From Bugula neritina (taxonomy: Eukaryota > Bryozoa > Gymnolaemata > Cheilostomatida > Bugulidae), in assembly GCA_964035545.1 (NCBI GenBank), contig OZ037765.1, positions 33,985,004 to 34,049,003 on the forward strand: a stretch of 64,000 nucleotides of DNA, read 5' to 3'. Position 1 is the first letter of the stretch. Every line of letters begins with the position of its first letter. Position numbers and translations under genes: made by a program. This document shows positions 36,408 to 48,300 of this stretch, piece after piece. The notes beneath the pieces were generated by a model, which was not told the DNA's origin, ran no database searches, and saw nothing but the letters and a program-made list of their open reading frames with translations.

Positions 36408-37279
36408 ATACTAATAGTAATACTAATACTAATAGTAATACTATGTATAACACCTTTACTTATAGTATTATTTATACTTGTGCTAATAGTAATACTCATA
36501 GTCATACTCATAGCCATATTCATACTGATACTGATAGTGATACTCATACTGAAACTGAAAGTGATACTCATACTCATACTGATACTCATACCGATACTCG
36601 ATCTCATACTGTCACGGTCGCCAGTCGGTTTGTTTTTCAAAATACCATTTATTGTTACCATTGTAACTGTTATTAAATTACTGTTGCATCAGTTACTTAG
36701 TCACACTAAATCTAATAGTGGTACATTTAGTGAGATACTCATACCAATAGAATAAATAACTGAAACTGAAAGTAAATAATTTTTAAATTACATCAATAGC
36801 GATACTGATAGTACTACGCGATCAGGAAGTAATTGGAGCGACTCCACTTGCAAGAGCTTCTCGCTCCATTTCAAGCGTTTTTATTGGTTGCCTTCGAGGC
36901 TCTGTATGCGCTATATTTATATTTATATTGCCTTCGCGTTAGAACAAGTAACAAGAACCAAATAGCCACAGAACAAAATGCTGATTTATGTAAGAGTAAA
37001 AACAAAATAAAATAAACCAATTTTTGTGATGCAGGTTTTTTGGAGCAGCTCCCACAGTGAGGATTGAAGCAGTCCTGCAGTTTAGTACAAGCTATACGGC
37101 TCATATAAATGGCCCCAACATGTAATTAATGTGAATTTTCAGAACACCAGAGACAAGATGACTTACTTCTAATCAGTGATATATAATTTAATATTTATAT
37201 AAGTGGTAAATATATGAATATTGGAACAGAAATGTTGGACCAACTTTTAATCTTCAATAGCGTTCTATAGTATGGGCAT
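36408..37279. other. Simple-repeat-rich non-coding stretch
   Basis: A degenerate ACTAATAGTAATACT / CATACTGATACTGA repeat fills about 36408-36620, then AT-rich sequence. ORFs here are read from the repeat. Confidence 0.55.
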
Positions 37280-37480
37280 GTTTGAGAGATGGGGATATCA
37301 GGAGAGTAAATGTAATGGGGATTATAGAGAGAAGCAGAAGGCGTGGTTGGCCAAAACAGCAGTGGAGCGACACAATCAAAACTAACCTCCGTTGGCTAGA
37401 TCTAGACCAGAATGACGCAAGTGACTGAGTGAGATGGAAAAGTTTGGTTCATCTGGAGGTTAGGCAAAAGCCGCTACCCG
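37280..37480 (+). pseudogene. Non-LTR retrotransposon (LINE) C-terminal remnant
   Basis: The plus strand reads IIERSRRRGWPKQQWSDTIK, then TNLRWLDLDQNDASD, a stop, and VRWKSLV. This resembles the conserved tail after the reverse transcriptase in many animal LINEs (GRPRKRWxDxI...W). A stop codon and an upstream frame break show it is dead. No other part of the element was found. Confidence 0.6.
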
Positions 37481-37605
37481 ATCAGGAAATGGCGGGAGAA
37501 AGGTGCGAAAGAGCTTTATAACTAAAACTTGCTTTAAGTTGATTTTTGTGCTGCACATTTTTTGCAAGTCAGATACGTGCATGATTTTTAATTAAAGTGA
37601 CTGTT

Positions 37606-38212
37606 GCAGGCCTAGCTATAACCTACACCTCAGGCCTAGCTATATAACCTACACCTCAGGCCTAGCTATAACCTACACATCAGGCCTAGCTATAACCTGC
37701 ATCTCAGGCCTAGCTATATAACCTACACCTCAGGCCTAGCTATAACCTACACCTCAGGCCTAGCTATAACCTGCAGCTCAGGCCTAGCTATAACCTGCAG
37801 CTCAGGCCTAGCTATAACCTACACCTCAGGCCTAGTTATAACCTACACCTCAGGCCTAGTTATAACTTACACCTCAGGCCTAGCTATAACCTGCACCTCA
37901 GGCCTAGCTATAACTTGCACCTCAGGCCTAGCTATAACTTGCACCTCAGCCCTAGCTATAACCTACACCCCAGGCCTAGTTATAACCTGCACCTCAGGCC
38001 TAGTTATAACTTACACCTCAGGCCTAGTTATAACCTACACCTCAGGCCTAGTTATAACTTACACCTCAGGCCTAGCTATAACTTGCACCTCAGGCCTAGC
38101 TATAACCTACACCTCAGGCCTAGCTATAACCTACACCTCAGGCCTAGCTATAACCTACACCTCAGGCCTAGCTATAACCTACACCTCAGGCCTAGCTATA
38201 ACTTACAAATGA
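37606..38212. repeat. 24-bp minisatellite with CAGGCCTAGCTATAACC
   Basis: About 25 copies of a 24-bp unit (CAGGCCTAGCTATAACC plus TACACCT) with T/C and A/G variants. As the unit is a multiple of three it gives a repetitive ORF (RPSYNLHL units) that is not evidence of a gene. Confidence 0.9.
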
Positions 38213-38278
38213 AAATAAATAGAAATGTCTGAGAACACAGTCACGGGTTACCATTGTCAGAGTTAACTTAACGCCTAA

Positions 38279-38412
38279 GATATGCTTACAGAAGATATGC
38301 TTACAGAAGACATGCTTACAGAAGATATGCTTACAGAAGACATGCTTACAGAAGATATGCTTACAGAAGACATGCTTACAGAAGACATGCTTACAGAAGA
38401 CATGCTTACAGA
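38279..38412. repeat. 15-bp minisatellite GATATGCTTACAGAA
   Basis: Nine tandem copies with GATATG/GACATG variants. Reads MLTED in one frame by chance of length. Confidence 0.9.
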
Positions 38413-38619
38413 GAACGCATACTTGCAGAATATATTTACTATAATATTACTGAAATCTTGCAGACCCTGTATACATTACTACTTGGTTATAAGTTATAGG
38501 AATTCTAAATGCACACAATTGTCACAAATTGTGATTGCATCAGCAATTTATAATAATATATTAATAGCGGTGATAAACTATAAGTCATTATTCAGTAATA
38601 TGTGTAGGGCTATTTATGT

Positions 38620-38757
38620 ATGACAGTGTATGACAGTGTGTGACAGTGTGACAATGTGTGACAGTGCGTGACAATGTGTGACACTGTGTGGTAATGTGTG
38701 ACAGTGTGTGACAGTGTATAACCGTGTGTGACAGCATATGACAGTGTGTGACATTAT
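38620..38757. repeat. TGTGTGACAG-type short tandem repeat
   Basis: Imperfect 9-10 bp units (TGACAGTGTG, TGACAATGTG) over about 135 bp. Confidence 0.8.
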
Positions 38758-40230
38758 TTTGCTATAAATTTAGCCTCACTCTAATTCACAATTGTTCCAT
38801 CCAATATTGCGCTAGACCGCTAGAGGAACATACTCTATACTAGTTTAACTATACAATGTTGAAACAGGATGTTAACAGGAAAGTTTTCCATGCAATACAA
38901 TCTCTGGCTGAATCTTAATTTCTTTACAGTTCATATAATAAATATTATAGTATAATAATAATATATTATAAGACACCAGGAGCTCTACACCAAGATATAA
39001 GCTAACACACTGCAGGTGTTCTATTGAACTGAGTTTTTAACAACTTTAATATTAGTTTAGAGTGAACTACTATTCAGTAAGCCTACATTCATTGGATATG
39101 TTGATACAATGGTTGAATACTGAGGAGAATTATGTATATTTACTGCATGTATTATCAACACAATGTAGATACAGCAGCATATTACAGAATACAATACTGT
39201 ATTATAAAATAGCTAGGCATAAAAGAGCATCCAGCATCTGATGCAATACCAGGCAATAGTATAGCATTGGTCTTTCATCATGACTGTTAAAAGCCCGCAA
39301 TGCAGTTTATAAGGAGTCTAGCAAATTGTTGGTCTGCTAATACTTTTTTTACTTTGGAAACAATTTAAAGGCATACAACATGCAAAGGAAAAAATGTGAA
39401 ATTGAAAACTATAAGATTAATTTGTGCAAACGTGCAGGCGATGATCGCAACAACAAACATCTGTTGGCATTATTGAAGGAAATGCACAACCCTTACTCAA
39501 ATAACTTATGTCCTTATCCAACTCCTCTGTTGCTACTGTTTTAATATTTCAATTATAAATATATACAAATGTCATTTAATCACCAAATGAAATAAAATTA
39601 AATGCATTTATAACAATCATGTACCGTAGGCTTTTGAATTTCACATGATTGATAACTGTTATATAGCACATTCAGTCATCACATAAGTAGATGCTTTCCG
39701 CTTGCAACTTCTCTATAAATTAAATTAAATGTCAAAATATAAAAATAGCGAGGAGTAGAAAAATAATTGAATTAATGGATTTTCACTACAGTCTGCATGG
39801 GTGCATGGTATATGAATGAAGATGGTGTCATCCCAGATAGACGCTTCCCAGTTAGACGCTATTCATTTATTTTGGTACAATATATTATATTCTATGAGCA
39901 ATTTATTTGAATATTATTGAAATATATGTATATTTAAACAAACTTATATCAATTGCTTGTTATTTGGCACGTAAATAAATTCCTTTCATCTGCAGTAACT
40001 TCTTTATTTTGCGAATTTTCTATGCTTCTTGTTGTTAGAAAAGATATTTTGTTAACAAGTATTCATTAAAGATTATATCTATTATTAATGTATTAAACTG
40101 TTTTTTCCATATACACTTATCTATGAAAATTGGAATATTATCCCAGAAAATTTATAATATTAGCTATAGCTAATGGCGTCTAACTGGGAAGGGTCTATCT
40201 GGGATGAAACTGAAGTTGTCTATTCAGGAG
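38758..40230. other. AT-rich intergenic stretch upstream of XBP1
   Basis: No gene seen. An inverted pair around CATCCCAGATAGACGCTTCCCAGTTAGACG (39829-39860) and GCGTCTAACTGGGAAGGGTC (40175-40194) may mark a MITE of roughly 380 bp (39829-40206). Confidence 0.45.
39829..40206. mobile_element. Possible MITE upstream of XBP1
   Basis: The left end CATCCCAGATAGACGCTTCC and the right end GGGTCTATCTGGGATG are inverted copies with few mismatches, and the next bases (CAGTTAGACGC and GCGTCTAACTG) also pair. The interior is AT-rich without ORFs. Confidence 0.55.
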
Positions 40231-40248
40231 AAAGGTAAGCGTAGCGCT

Positions 40249-40345
40249 ATTGCGTCATCATACCGTAAGCGATTACTTATGTTTATAAATACTACCCAAT
40301 CAGAATTTGACAAATGGATACATAAGCCAATGATGTTTATCCACA
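40249..40345 (+). promoter_or_regulatory. XBP1 promoter candidate with ERSE-like element
   Basis: CCAAT-N9-CCACA at 40327-40345 differs by one base from the ER stress response element CCAAT-N9-CCACG. Nearby are TTGCGTCATCA (about 40248), TATAAAT (40284) and another CCAAT (40296). A splice donor ATG|GTGAGT at 40382/40383 and an acceptor TTGTAG at 41686 would make a 5' leader exon for XBP1. Vertebrate XBP1 promoters carry an ERSE used by ATF6. Assignment to XBP1 is inference. Confidence 0.45.
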
Positions 40346-41794
40346 TCAGCATATCTGCCTACAGCTGTTGACGGAAAAGATGGTGAGTATAAAACAATTT
40401 GTTAGTTTCCTACTAGAAAAGACAAAAAGTAGAGTAATTTGTTAGCGTGATTATTTGATTTGGGTATAGATATAAGGACGGAATTCCTGTTTAATTTGGT
40501 ATCAACTTTGAACTTGTGTAAGTATTACGTCTACTACTAGTACTAACAGTAACAGTAACTCTGAGTCTGACCTCCCAGTCCTCCGGAATTTAAAACCTAC
40601 AAAACAACTACAAGAAACTTTGCCATCTTGATCTTTTATTTTGATTCCAACCTATAGTAATAGTTGTAGTATTATACTAAGTCTCGTGGCCACTTATGCT
40701 ATAACTTATAACTAATACTAATAGTAATATTAACAATAATATTAATAGTAATACTAATACCGAATACGGATAGTAAAAATTAGAATAATACTAATGATTA
40801 CTCTAAACTCTAAAGTCTAATGGTTATGCTAATACTAATAGTAATTAGTAATAGTAATGCTATTATTAATACTAATAGTAATAGTAATACTAATCCTAAA
40901 TAAATACGATTGATATTATGAAACTCAAATTGAATAATACTTTTATTTTAAATTTAGGATAGTACCATTTCGTGTTTTTCTTAACTATTGATTTTGAAAT
41001 GAGTTGCAATAAAAATCATCACCATGCTACTGTAATAATATTATTATTAATATGAAATTGATGTCCGACAGAGACCAATGAGTTGCCATATTTTAAGTTA
41101 AATTAATTAATATTATGACATTGTCACTTTGGGATTAAAAGTTTATATTACTATTAGTATTACTATTAGCATTAGCATTAGTGTAAGATAAAGTATAATT
41201 TATCACTATATTGCTCACTTTCACTTTGAGTTTGTCCTAGACTTATTAATGTTACATAACTTACAAGTGCCTAGAGACCGTTCCATAATAATAATAATGA
41301 TTGTCAGTATAATTCTGATTCTTAGTGACTGTAAATGCTAAATAGAGACTGCTACTTGAATTGAGCTATGTCTTTGGAAACAGTTGCATTCAATTTCGAA
41401 TTGATGTAATAGTAATACTAATAGTGAATTACATTCACATTGTGATAATACACTTCAAGCTTGAAATATTGAAACTGAATTTAAGTTGAATAGTAGTTAA
41501 GTTTGTCCAATGGAATTTGAGTTACAAAATTGATAAGTCAATGAAGCTAAAGTCAGAGAAATAGTTGCTCTCTGTACATTTGATTTGCTGTTGGCACGTT
41601 GAAATACTTCTCTAAATCCTTTATTACTGGTCATCATTCTTAATTTAGTTTTAATTTAGTTGATGACATTTTGCGGGTTTTTGTAGATGTAGTGAAGAGA
41701 CCAACAGACCAACCTTTTATTTAATTGACACAGTCGGCACAGTTACCCGGCTAACCCAGTCTAGTTGAGCTGAGGTACTGCACAGATAGCTGAG

Positions 41795-42629
41795 ATGCTA
41801 CCCAATAACTTCATGGAGAGCGACGAGGAGTACGAGTTCGGGGACTCAATAAGACCCAGGAAAAGGCAAAGACTAACTCATTTGACTCCTGGTGAAAAGC
41901 TCCAACGAAGGTATAACTATAATTTGACTTATTGAATGTGTTTATTGTCAAGTTGTAACATAGTTTATGAAATAACATTTTAGGAAAGCGAGTTTTTCAA
42001 AAATTTTACTTGATAGTGGAACATGAATTCGAATATTTTAGGAAGATGAAAAACAGAGTAGCGGCACAAGCTGCCAGGGACCGAAAGAAAGCACACATGG
42101 ATGAGCTGGAAGACCTGGTGAAGCATCTTCAGTATGAAAATCAAAGACTCGCAAGAGAAAACTTGTTGCTGAAAGATGCTCAAGTTTGTCCAAACTGCAC
42201 AACTAACAGAGCAGCTGTGAAAGAGACACAGCAGTCATCAATCTCCACCTTGGTGAAGTCTGAACCCACTTCTAAGTCAGCAGAACTTAGTCCTCAGCAG
42301 AAGGAACGGGTGCAGACCTTGCTGGTATTGATGATGGCCTGCTATGCAACAACTCTAACCTTTCACATGACTTACAGGTAAGTTTGACACATTTTTTGGT
42401 CCATTTTCTGACCACTTGAATAAGCGTAGAGCACTCTACTCTCATGGTGTACAACTTTCACATACAATATTTCAGCAAATATACTCCCTCATCATACAAG
42501 ACAGTGAGCACAGCACAGCCCTTAGACCTGACGATGTCTTCACAGGCAAGGCTGAGGAGCTCTCAGAATACGTTCCTACCGTGGTGGGGTCCATGCCAGA
42601 ACTCCTGGAATCCCACAAAGACAGTGTAA
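41795..42629 (+). CDS. XBP1: XBP1, unspliced form (XBP1u), about 201 aa
   Basis: Without the IRE1 cut, exon 2 reads ERVQTLLVLMMACYATTLTF, a hydrophobic stretch like the membrane-targeting HR2 of vertebrate XBP1u. Exon 3 is then read in another frame to TGTAA at about 42627-42629. The last residues, FLPWWGPCQNSWNPTKTV, share the F-L-x-x-W-G-x-x-Q-x-S-W-x-P pattern of the vertebrate XBP1u translational arrest peptide. In vertebrates this pauses the ribosome so the mRNA is carried to the ER membrane where IRE1 acts. Function here is inferred by similarity. Confidence 0.85.
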
Positions 42630-43021
42630 ACAGTGATCACATTTATCACAAAAATATCCCGTCACCAGAAGCGTCATCTAATTTGTCAGACAATGTAGAC
42701 ATCATTGATCTCACAATGGACAGCTTAGAAAATATCGACACAAAACCAATAAATGACTGGAGTTGTAAATCTGAACTTCAACAAGATGACAATAAACCAT
42801 TTGATTTTGATTTCAATGAATTGAACAGTTTTGCACCAGAACTCTGCAAGTTTGAGCTCGGCTCTGATGGGAATGGATCACCGTGCCCCAGTGACCTCTC
42901 TTCACCACCTTCTCTTTGTGAAGACCTCTCTTCACCATCCTCTTTGTGCAGTCCAACCTCCTCTGATCTCGGGCTAGACTGGAATGACTCTTTCGTTGAT
43001 CTATTCCCCTCACTAGGTTGA
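41795..43021 (+). CDS. XBP1: XBP1, spliced form (XBP1s), about 326 aa
   Basis: Exons 41795-41910, 42042-42377 and 42476-43021, with a 17-nt IRE1-type intron (42281-42297) removed from exon 2. The bZIP reads KMKNRVAAQAARDRKKAHMD then a leucine heptad region (ELEDLVKHLQYENQRLAREN). After IRE1 splicing the frame shifts so that exon 2 ends in phase 0 and opens the long exon 3 frame, with DHIYHKNI (compare DHIYTKP in vertebrates), acidic Ser-rich repeats, and the end SFVDLFPSLG (compare FANELFPQLISV). This is the unfolded-protein-response transcription factor, nuclear after splicing. Bases, splice sites and frames are seen; the role follows from the family. Confidence 0.92.
42272..42305 (+). promoter_or_regulatory. 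IRE1 splice element: two hairpins and a 17-nt intron
   Basis: Hairpin 1: stem CTAAGT/ACTTAG (42272-42277 with 42285-42290) around the 7-nt loop CAGCAGA. Hairpin 2: stem TCCT/AGGA (42291-42294 with 42302-42305) around the same loop. Cutting after the third loop base (CAG^CAG) in each removes 42281-42297, 17 nt, which is 2 modulo 3 like the 26-nt human intron, and opens the XBP1s frame. Confidence 0.88.
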
Positions 43022-43215
43022 AGCCTTGTTTTCACTTGCCTATTTTATATATATACAAATGTGCGATATGAAATTACTTGAACCTTTAGTTTCTATGACT
43101 CCTCATTTATTTATTGTCTGTATTTTGCTAAGCATCCTTTAAACTGATGTTCCTCAGTTGCAGTTCGGTACATGCAACCCATATTATTTGTGCACGGTGA
43201 CGGATACTTTTTTGT

Positions 43216-43221
43216 AATAAA
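43216..43221 (+). terminator. Candidate polyadenylation signal of XBP1
   Basis: AATAAA about 195 nt after the XBP1s stop, in an AT-rich 3' flank. Confidence 0.5.
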
Positions 43222-44132
43222 TGTTTTGTAGCACTATTAGAGGTAATTTTGTATTGTATGAAATCTTGCAAGTTGTGATATAGCTCATGTAATTTTAAGG
43301 GCATTCAGCATTGAAGATTACAAAAAAGTCTTGCCTGTAATTTTGAAGGGCAAGCAGATAGAAACAATGCATAATAATCACAGCTGAACCAGTACAAGCA
43401 GCAGTCAACAAAGTATTATGTCACTCCCTACAACTTATAGGGAGATATATAGTCACACACTCTCATTTTGTTGCTGGATGAGTTTTACTAGTAACACCTT
43501 GTAGGAAAAATCCTAAGTGAATGAAAAAAGCAAGTAGCCAGCATTACTATTAAATAATTTGAATTTGTAACTTTTATTCTGTCTGCTCTGCCACATACAT
43601 CTGTTGTATATTACAAACCTAAGGACTATACAAAATGTAGGGCAAAAATTGGCAACCCATAAAAAATCTGTCAGCAAAAATAATACAACTACGAAATATG
43701 TATAGAATATAGTGAACTATCAATACCAAAAATACAATTAGTTGAAAAATACCTGTGAAATGACATGAATTTACAAGATTGGAAAGTAATGTAATTTAAT
43801 ACTTATCTTTATACAAACAGACGAGTACAAGCATGAAATACTGCTGTGGTCTCAAGCGTATAACAAATATGTACAATAATACAGTTGATTTGAAAAGATA
43901 TTTGTGTTGGGGCAGTATATAGCATTTATAACTTTGCCATAGAGAATTCATCACGCGATATAAAAAATACCGCAATACAAATTGTAATTATTGTATTATA
44001 TAATATTTATTCTAATATATGTTATTGCCGCACAAATACTAATGGTGAAAAGGGCTGGCTATAGTGACATCATAGTACCATCCTGTGACATCACTGTGCC
44101 CTCCTATGACGTTACGGTGCCTTTTTGTGACA
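43222..44132. other. Convergent 3' flanks of XBP1 and the coactivator gene
   Basis: No gene seen. Bases 44060-44165 hold a short tandem repeat of type GTGACATCATAGTGCCCTCC that extends into the coactivator's last exon. Confidence 0.55.
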
Positions 44133-44240
44133 TCACGGTGACATCATAGTGCCCTCCTGTGACACTACGTTACCCTCCGTCAGCAGCTGCTGGAGTAAGC
44201 TGCCGTTGTGGTCATTGGGCATCATGTCTTCTACAGGTGG
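44133..44240 (-). CDS. Last NCOA exon with C-terminal receptor box
   Basis: Acceptor AATTGTAG, then PPVEDMMPNDHNGSLLQQLL TEGNVV and stop at 44135-44133. Human NCOA1 ends at the LLTE equivalent; here about 13 extra residues are encoded by a local tandem repeat. Confidence 0.8.
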   Translation of the reverse strand, partial: PPVEDMMPNDHNGSLLQQLLTEGNVVSQEGTMMSP

Positions 44241-45314
44241 CTACAATTTACATGCAGAACTTTTGATACATGAACTACATGTTTATACACATACAAAGGT
44301 GCTCTACAGTTAGATATAGGTCAGTCAAGGTAAACATACAAACTCTATAAATAAATTAGAGTCCCCAGCGCACATCAACTGACAGTAACTGACTAGCGAC
44401 TCACGCGAGAGTTGAAACTGATGACGCTGACGTTGGAATTCTGAGCAGCTTGCTTTAGTTTCTCTGAAGGTTCCCCAGACTTCATGTTGCTATTTTTAGA
44501 CTTGGAAGGAGTGGGAGAGGGCGCCGTCAGCTGCTTACGGAACAGGTTGACCAGAGGCCCGGGAGACTGTGACGAAGGAGCTGTAAGGAAGTGAATCAGT
44601 GCAGGTTACATATCCGACATTGAAGCTCTGTGAAGCAAATGTCAGAGAAAAACCATCGAAGTGAAAGACATTTCAGAGTTTTCTTCCCATGTGAATATGT
44701 TTATACAAATGCACAGAGCCTATAGAACACATATTCGGCCAGTGCTGTGTGGACAGTTACTCACCGGCTAGAGCTCGGAGTTGTGCTCTCACTTGACTCG
44801 ATTCCTTCTCTGACTGGTTTATTTTTTGCAGTGCCATATTTTGTTCGGGGGTCAACCCACCCATCCCTTCACTAGCCTTGTAGGCGTTGGAGGAATTGGC
44901 TAACTTTTGTTCAATTTCATTCTGAGTGTCGGTCAGCTCTGAGACTAACATAAAGAGAATAACAGCTTTCAAGTCAGCTACTGCAACTGCTAGTACCACT
45001 ACTGGTAACTACTACTAGTCATAACTACTACTAGCCATAACGACTACTATTAGTAATACTAGTACTACCATTGCTGCTGCTGCAACTACTACTAGTACTA
45101 CTACTACTACTACTAGTACTACTACTATCACTGCTACTACTAGTAATACTGCTACTACTAGTACTACTGCTACTGCTAGTACTACTGCTACTACTAGTAC
45201 TACTAGTACTACTACTGCTACTACTAGTACTACTACTGCTACTACTAGTACTACTACTGCTACTACTGCTACTACTAGTACTACTGCTACTACTACTATC
45301 ACTGCTACTACTAG

Positions 45315-45378
<64 letters not shown>

Positions 45379-48300
45379 GCTACTAGTACTACTACTACTA
45401 CTAGTACTACTACTGCTACTGCTACTACTGCTACTGCTACTACTACTACTGCTACTACTACTGCTACTACTACTACTACTACTGCTACTACTACTGCTAC
45501 TAGTACTACTACTACTACTAGTACTACTACTGCTACTGCTACTACTGCTACTGCTACTACCACTACTGCTACTAGTACTACTACCACTGCTACTACTACT
45601 ACTACTGCTACTACTACTACTACTACTACTACTGCTACTACTACTGCTACTGCTACTAACACACATCTCACTCACTCTGGTCTAAAATGTCGTCAGGTAG
45701 GACGCTCTCCTCGAACTGCTCATGGGCCATGCCAGGGACGGATGGGAACGAAGAGAAGGGGTCGGAGCTGAGAGGCTGTTGATGAGACGACACAGAAGAG
45801 GGAGGAAGGGGTGGAGACATCATAGACAGGTGTTGCGAGGGGTTCGCCATCGACATCGGCTGGTTAACATAACCCTGCTGGTGTTGAGGAGAAGAGTTCT
45901 GTAGATTCTTGGCTATTTTAGCCCGGACTTCTCGCTTCACATACTGAGATGACGTGGCGGTATTGTGGGGCACCCTGTAACAGAACAGGTGAAACATGGA
46001 ACATCAACTAACTGATGAGAGGGAGACAACTACAGCTTACACCAATGCCGCACTTCAAACTTGATTTACAAACAAGCAGCAAAATAGTTGAATAAATTTA
46101 CACAAATTACACAAATGAGCTATAAAGAAATAAAAGAATTAGATTCCTTTCCGATTTATTAAGCCGAGAATTAACCTATCAGCTGAAGTTACAGTCAGTT
46201 TTAATGAAACAACTAGCAGGGTAGCCTTGGGGGTATGAGGGTATCCCTAGGAGCAAGTGATGGTATCCCTAGGAGTATGAGGGTATCCCAAATAGTATGA
46301 GGGGACAACCCTAGAAGTATGAGGGTATCCCTAGGGGTATGTGAGGGTATCCCTAGGAGTATGAGGGTATCCCCATAAGTATGAGGGGACAACCCTAGGA
46401 GTATGAGGGTATCCCTAGGAGTATGAGGGTATCCCTAGGAGTATGAGGGTATCCCTAGGGGTATGTGAGGGTATCCCTAGGAGTATGAGGGTATCCCTAG
46501 GGGTATGTGAGGGTATCCCTAGGAGTATGAGGGTATCCCTAGGAGTATGAAAGAGGATGGAGTAAGAAGAAACACTGAATAAAGCGAGCTAAGCAAAGCA
46601 TGCCTCATGTCAGCTAAATGCTGCCCTCAGCTTAGAGTTTTACTATCAGCTATTTCTCTGCTCTGCACTGAGTTAAGTTTGTTCCCAAAAAGCAGCAATA
46701 AAACAACAGCAGCGGTAGTAGCAGTAGCAGTAGTAGTGGTAGTGTTAGCAGTAATAGTAGTAGTGGTGGTAGTAGTAGTGGTAGTATTAGTAGTAGTAGT
46801 GGTAGTATTAGTAGTAGTAGTGGTACTACTACTAGTAGTAGTACTAGTACTACTACTAGTAGTAGTAGTAGTACTAGCAGTAGTAGTACTAGTACTACTA
46901 CTAGTAGTAGTACTACTAGCAGTAGTAGTACTAGTACTACTACTAGTAGTAGTACTACTACTACTACTAGTAGTAGTACTAGTACTACTACTAGTAGTAG
47001 TAGTACTAGCAGTAGTAGTACTACTAGTACTAGTAGTAGTACTAGTAGTAGTAGTAGTAGTAGTACTACTACTAGTAGTAGTAGTACCACTACTAGTAGT
47101 AGTACTAGTACTACTACTAGTAGTAGTAGTACTAGCAGTAGTAGTACTAGTACTACTACTAGTAGTAGTACTACTACTACTACTAGTAGTAGTACTAGTA
47201 CTACTACTAGTAGTAGTAGTACTAGCAGTAGTAGTACTACTAGTACTAGTAGTAGTACTAGTAGTAGTAGTACTAGTACTAGTACTACTAGTACTAGTAG
47301 TAGTAGCAGCAGCACATTACAAGCCACAGGAACTGACATCTATAAAAGCCTGACTTCTGCAATAAGAACCCCCTCCCTCCCCCCCCCAAGCCAAAAGCTC
47401 ATTAAAATTACAAACACAGAGCGGTGAAGTTTACCTTTGGTTGGTCATCCATCTACAATGCAGGAGCTCAGGTTCAACAAATACTCTCAGAAGAAAGTAT
47501 CACAAACTGGCTGTAGTAGATACACTTACAATATGTAGATATACTTACAATATGTAGATATACTTACAGTATGTAGATATACTTACAGTACGTAGATACA
47601 CTTACTGTTCAGATGAGTTGTATTGCTGGAGTGAAGACTGACTAGAGGGGAGGGGAGGTAGTGAGGGGAGAGTGTCCATAGAGCTGGATCCACCCCCGGG
47701 AGTTCTCACCCCCTGAGGAGAGCCAAGCATGGTCTGCTGGTGTACAGACATCTGGTCAGCGTACTGCTGCTGGGGTCGCATCACTTGCTGCCGTGACATC
47801 ATTACCCTGGCTGGCGGGTACTGATCCGGAAATCGGAAGTGTTGCGGTGAACAGGGGATATCTATAGGACTTTGCGAGAAGTTCTGCTGAGGCCCCTACA
47901 AACAGCGGAGTATGAGTTGGGTCCACAGGCTCTACATAAAACATGACTCAAGTACGAGCAGCAACAAGTTCTCGTATCTCAACTAGCAACTTGAATCTCA
48001 GGTAGTCTGATAAACACTATCAGTAGTTGTGTTACTCCGATTTCTCCCAGCTGTAGAACATACAGAGAGCACACAACTCCTAACTCACCCTGACACCCCT
48101 GGGTGAACTCATGTCCATGTGCATCAGGTCGTGGGGCGGCCGGTGCGGGTAGGGATTGCTAGTTGTGTCCTGCGGAACCTTTTTGTTGGGCGGAGCTTCG
48201 GTGCTTTTCATCATCTCATTGAAGTTACTGGGTAAAGTGAAGTTCCCCTGTAGAAGACAAGTTCTCAGTCTACACTGACTGAGATAAGCAGAACGTAGTC

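Noticed and set aside
36293-36755. Ile/Met/Ser-rich ORFs on both strands
   Set aside because: Read from a degenerate CATACTGATACT simple repeat.
37915-38412. Repetitive ORFs RPSYNLHL and MLTED
   Set aside because: 24-bp and 15-bp tandem repeats; no flanking coding sequence or splice sites.
42778-43035. Antisense ORFs over XBP1 exon 3
   Set aside because: Shadows of the XBP1s frame.
45010-47340. ORFs of poly-Leu, poly-Val and poly-Ser on both strands
   Set aside because: Trinucleotide array read-through inside NCOA introns.
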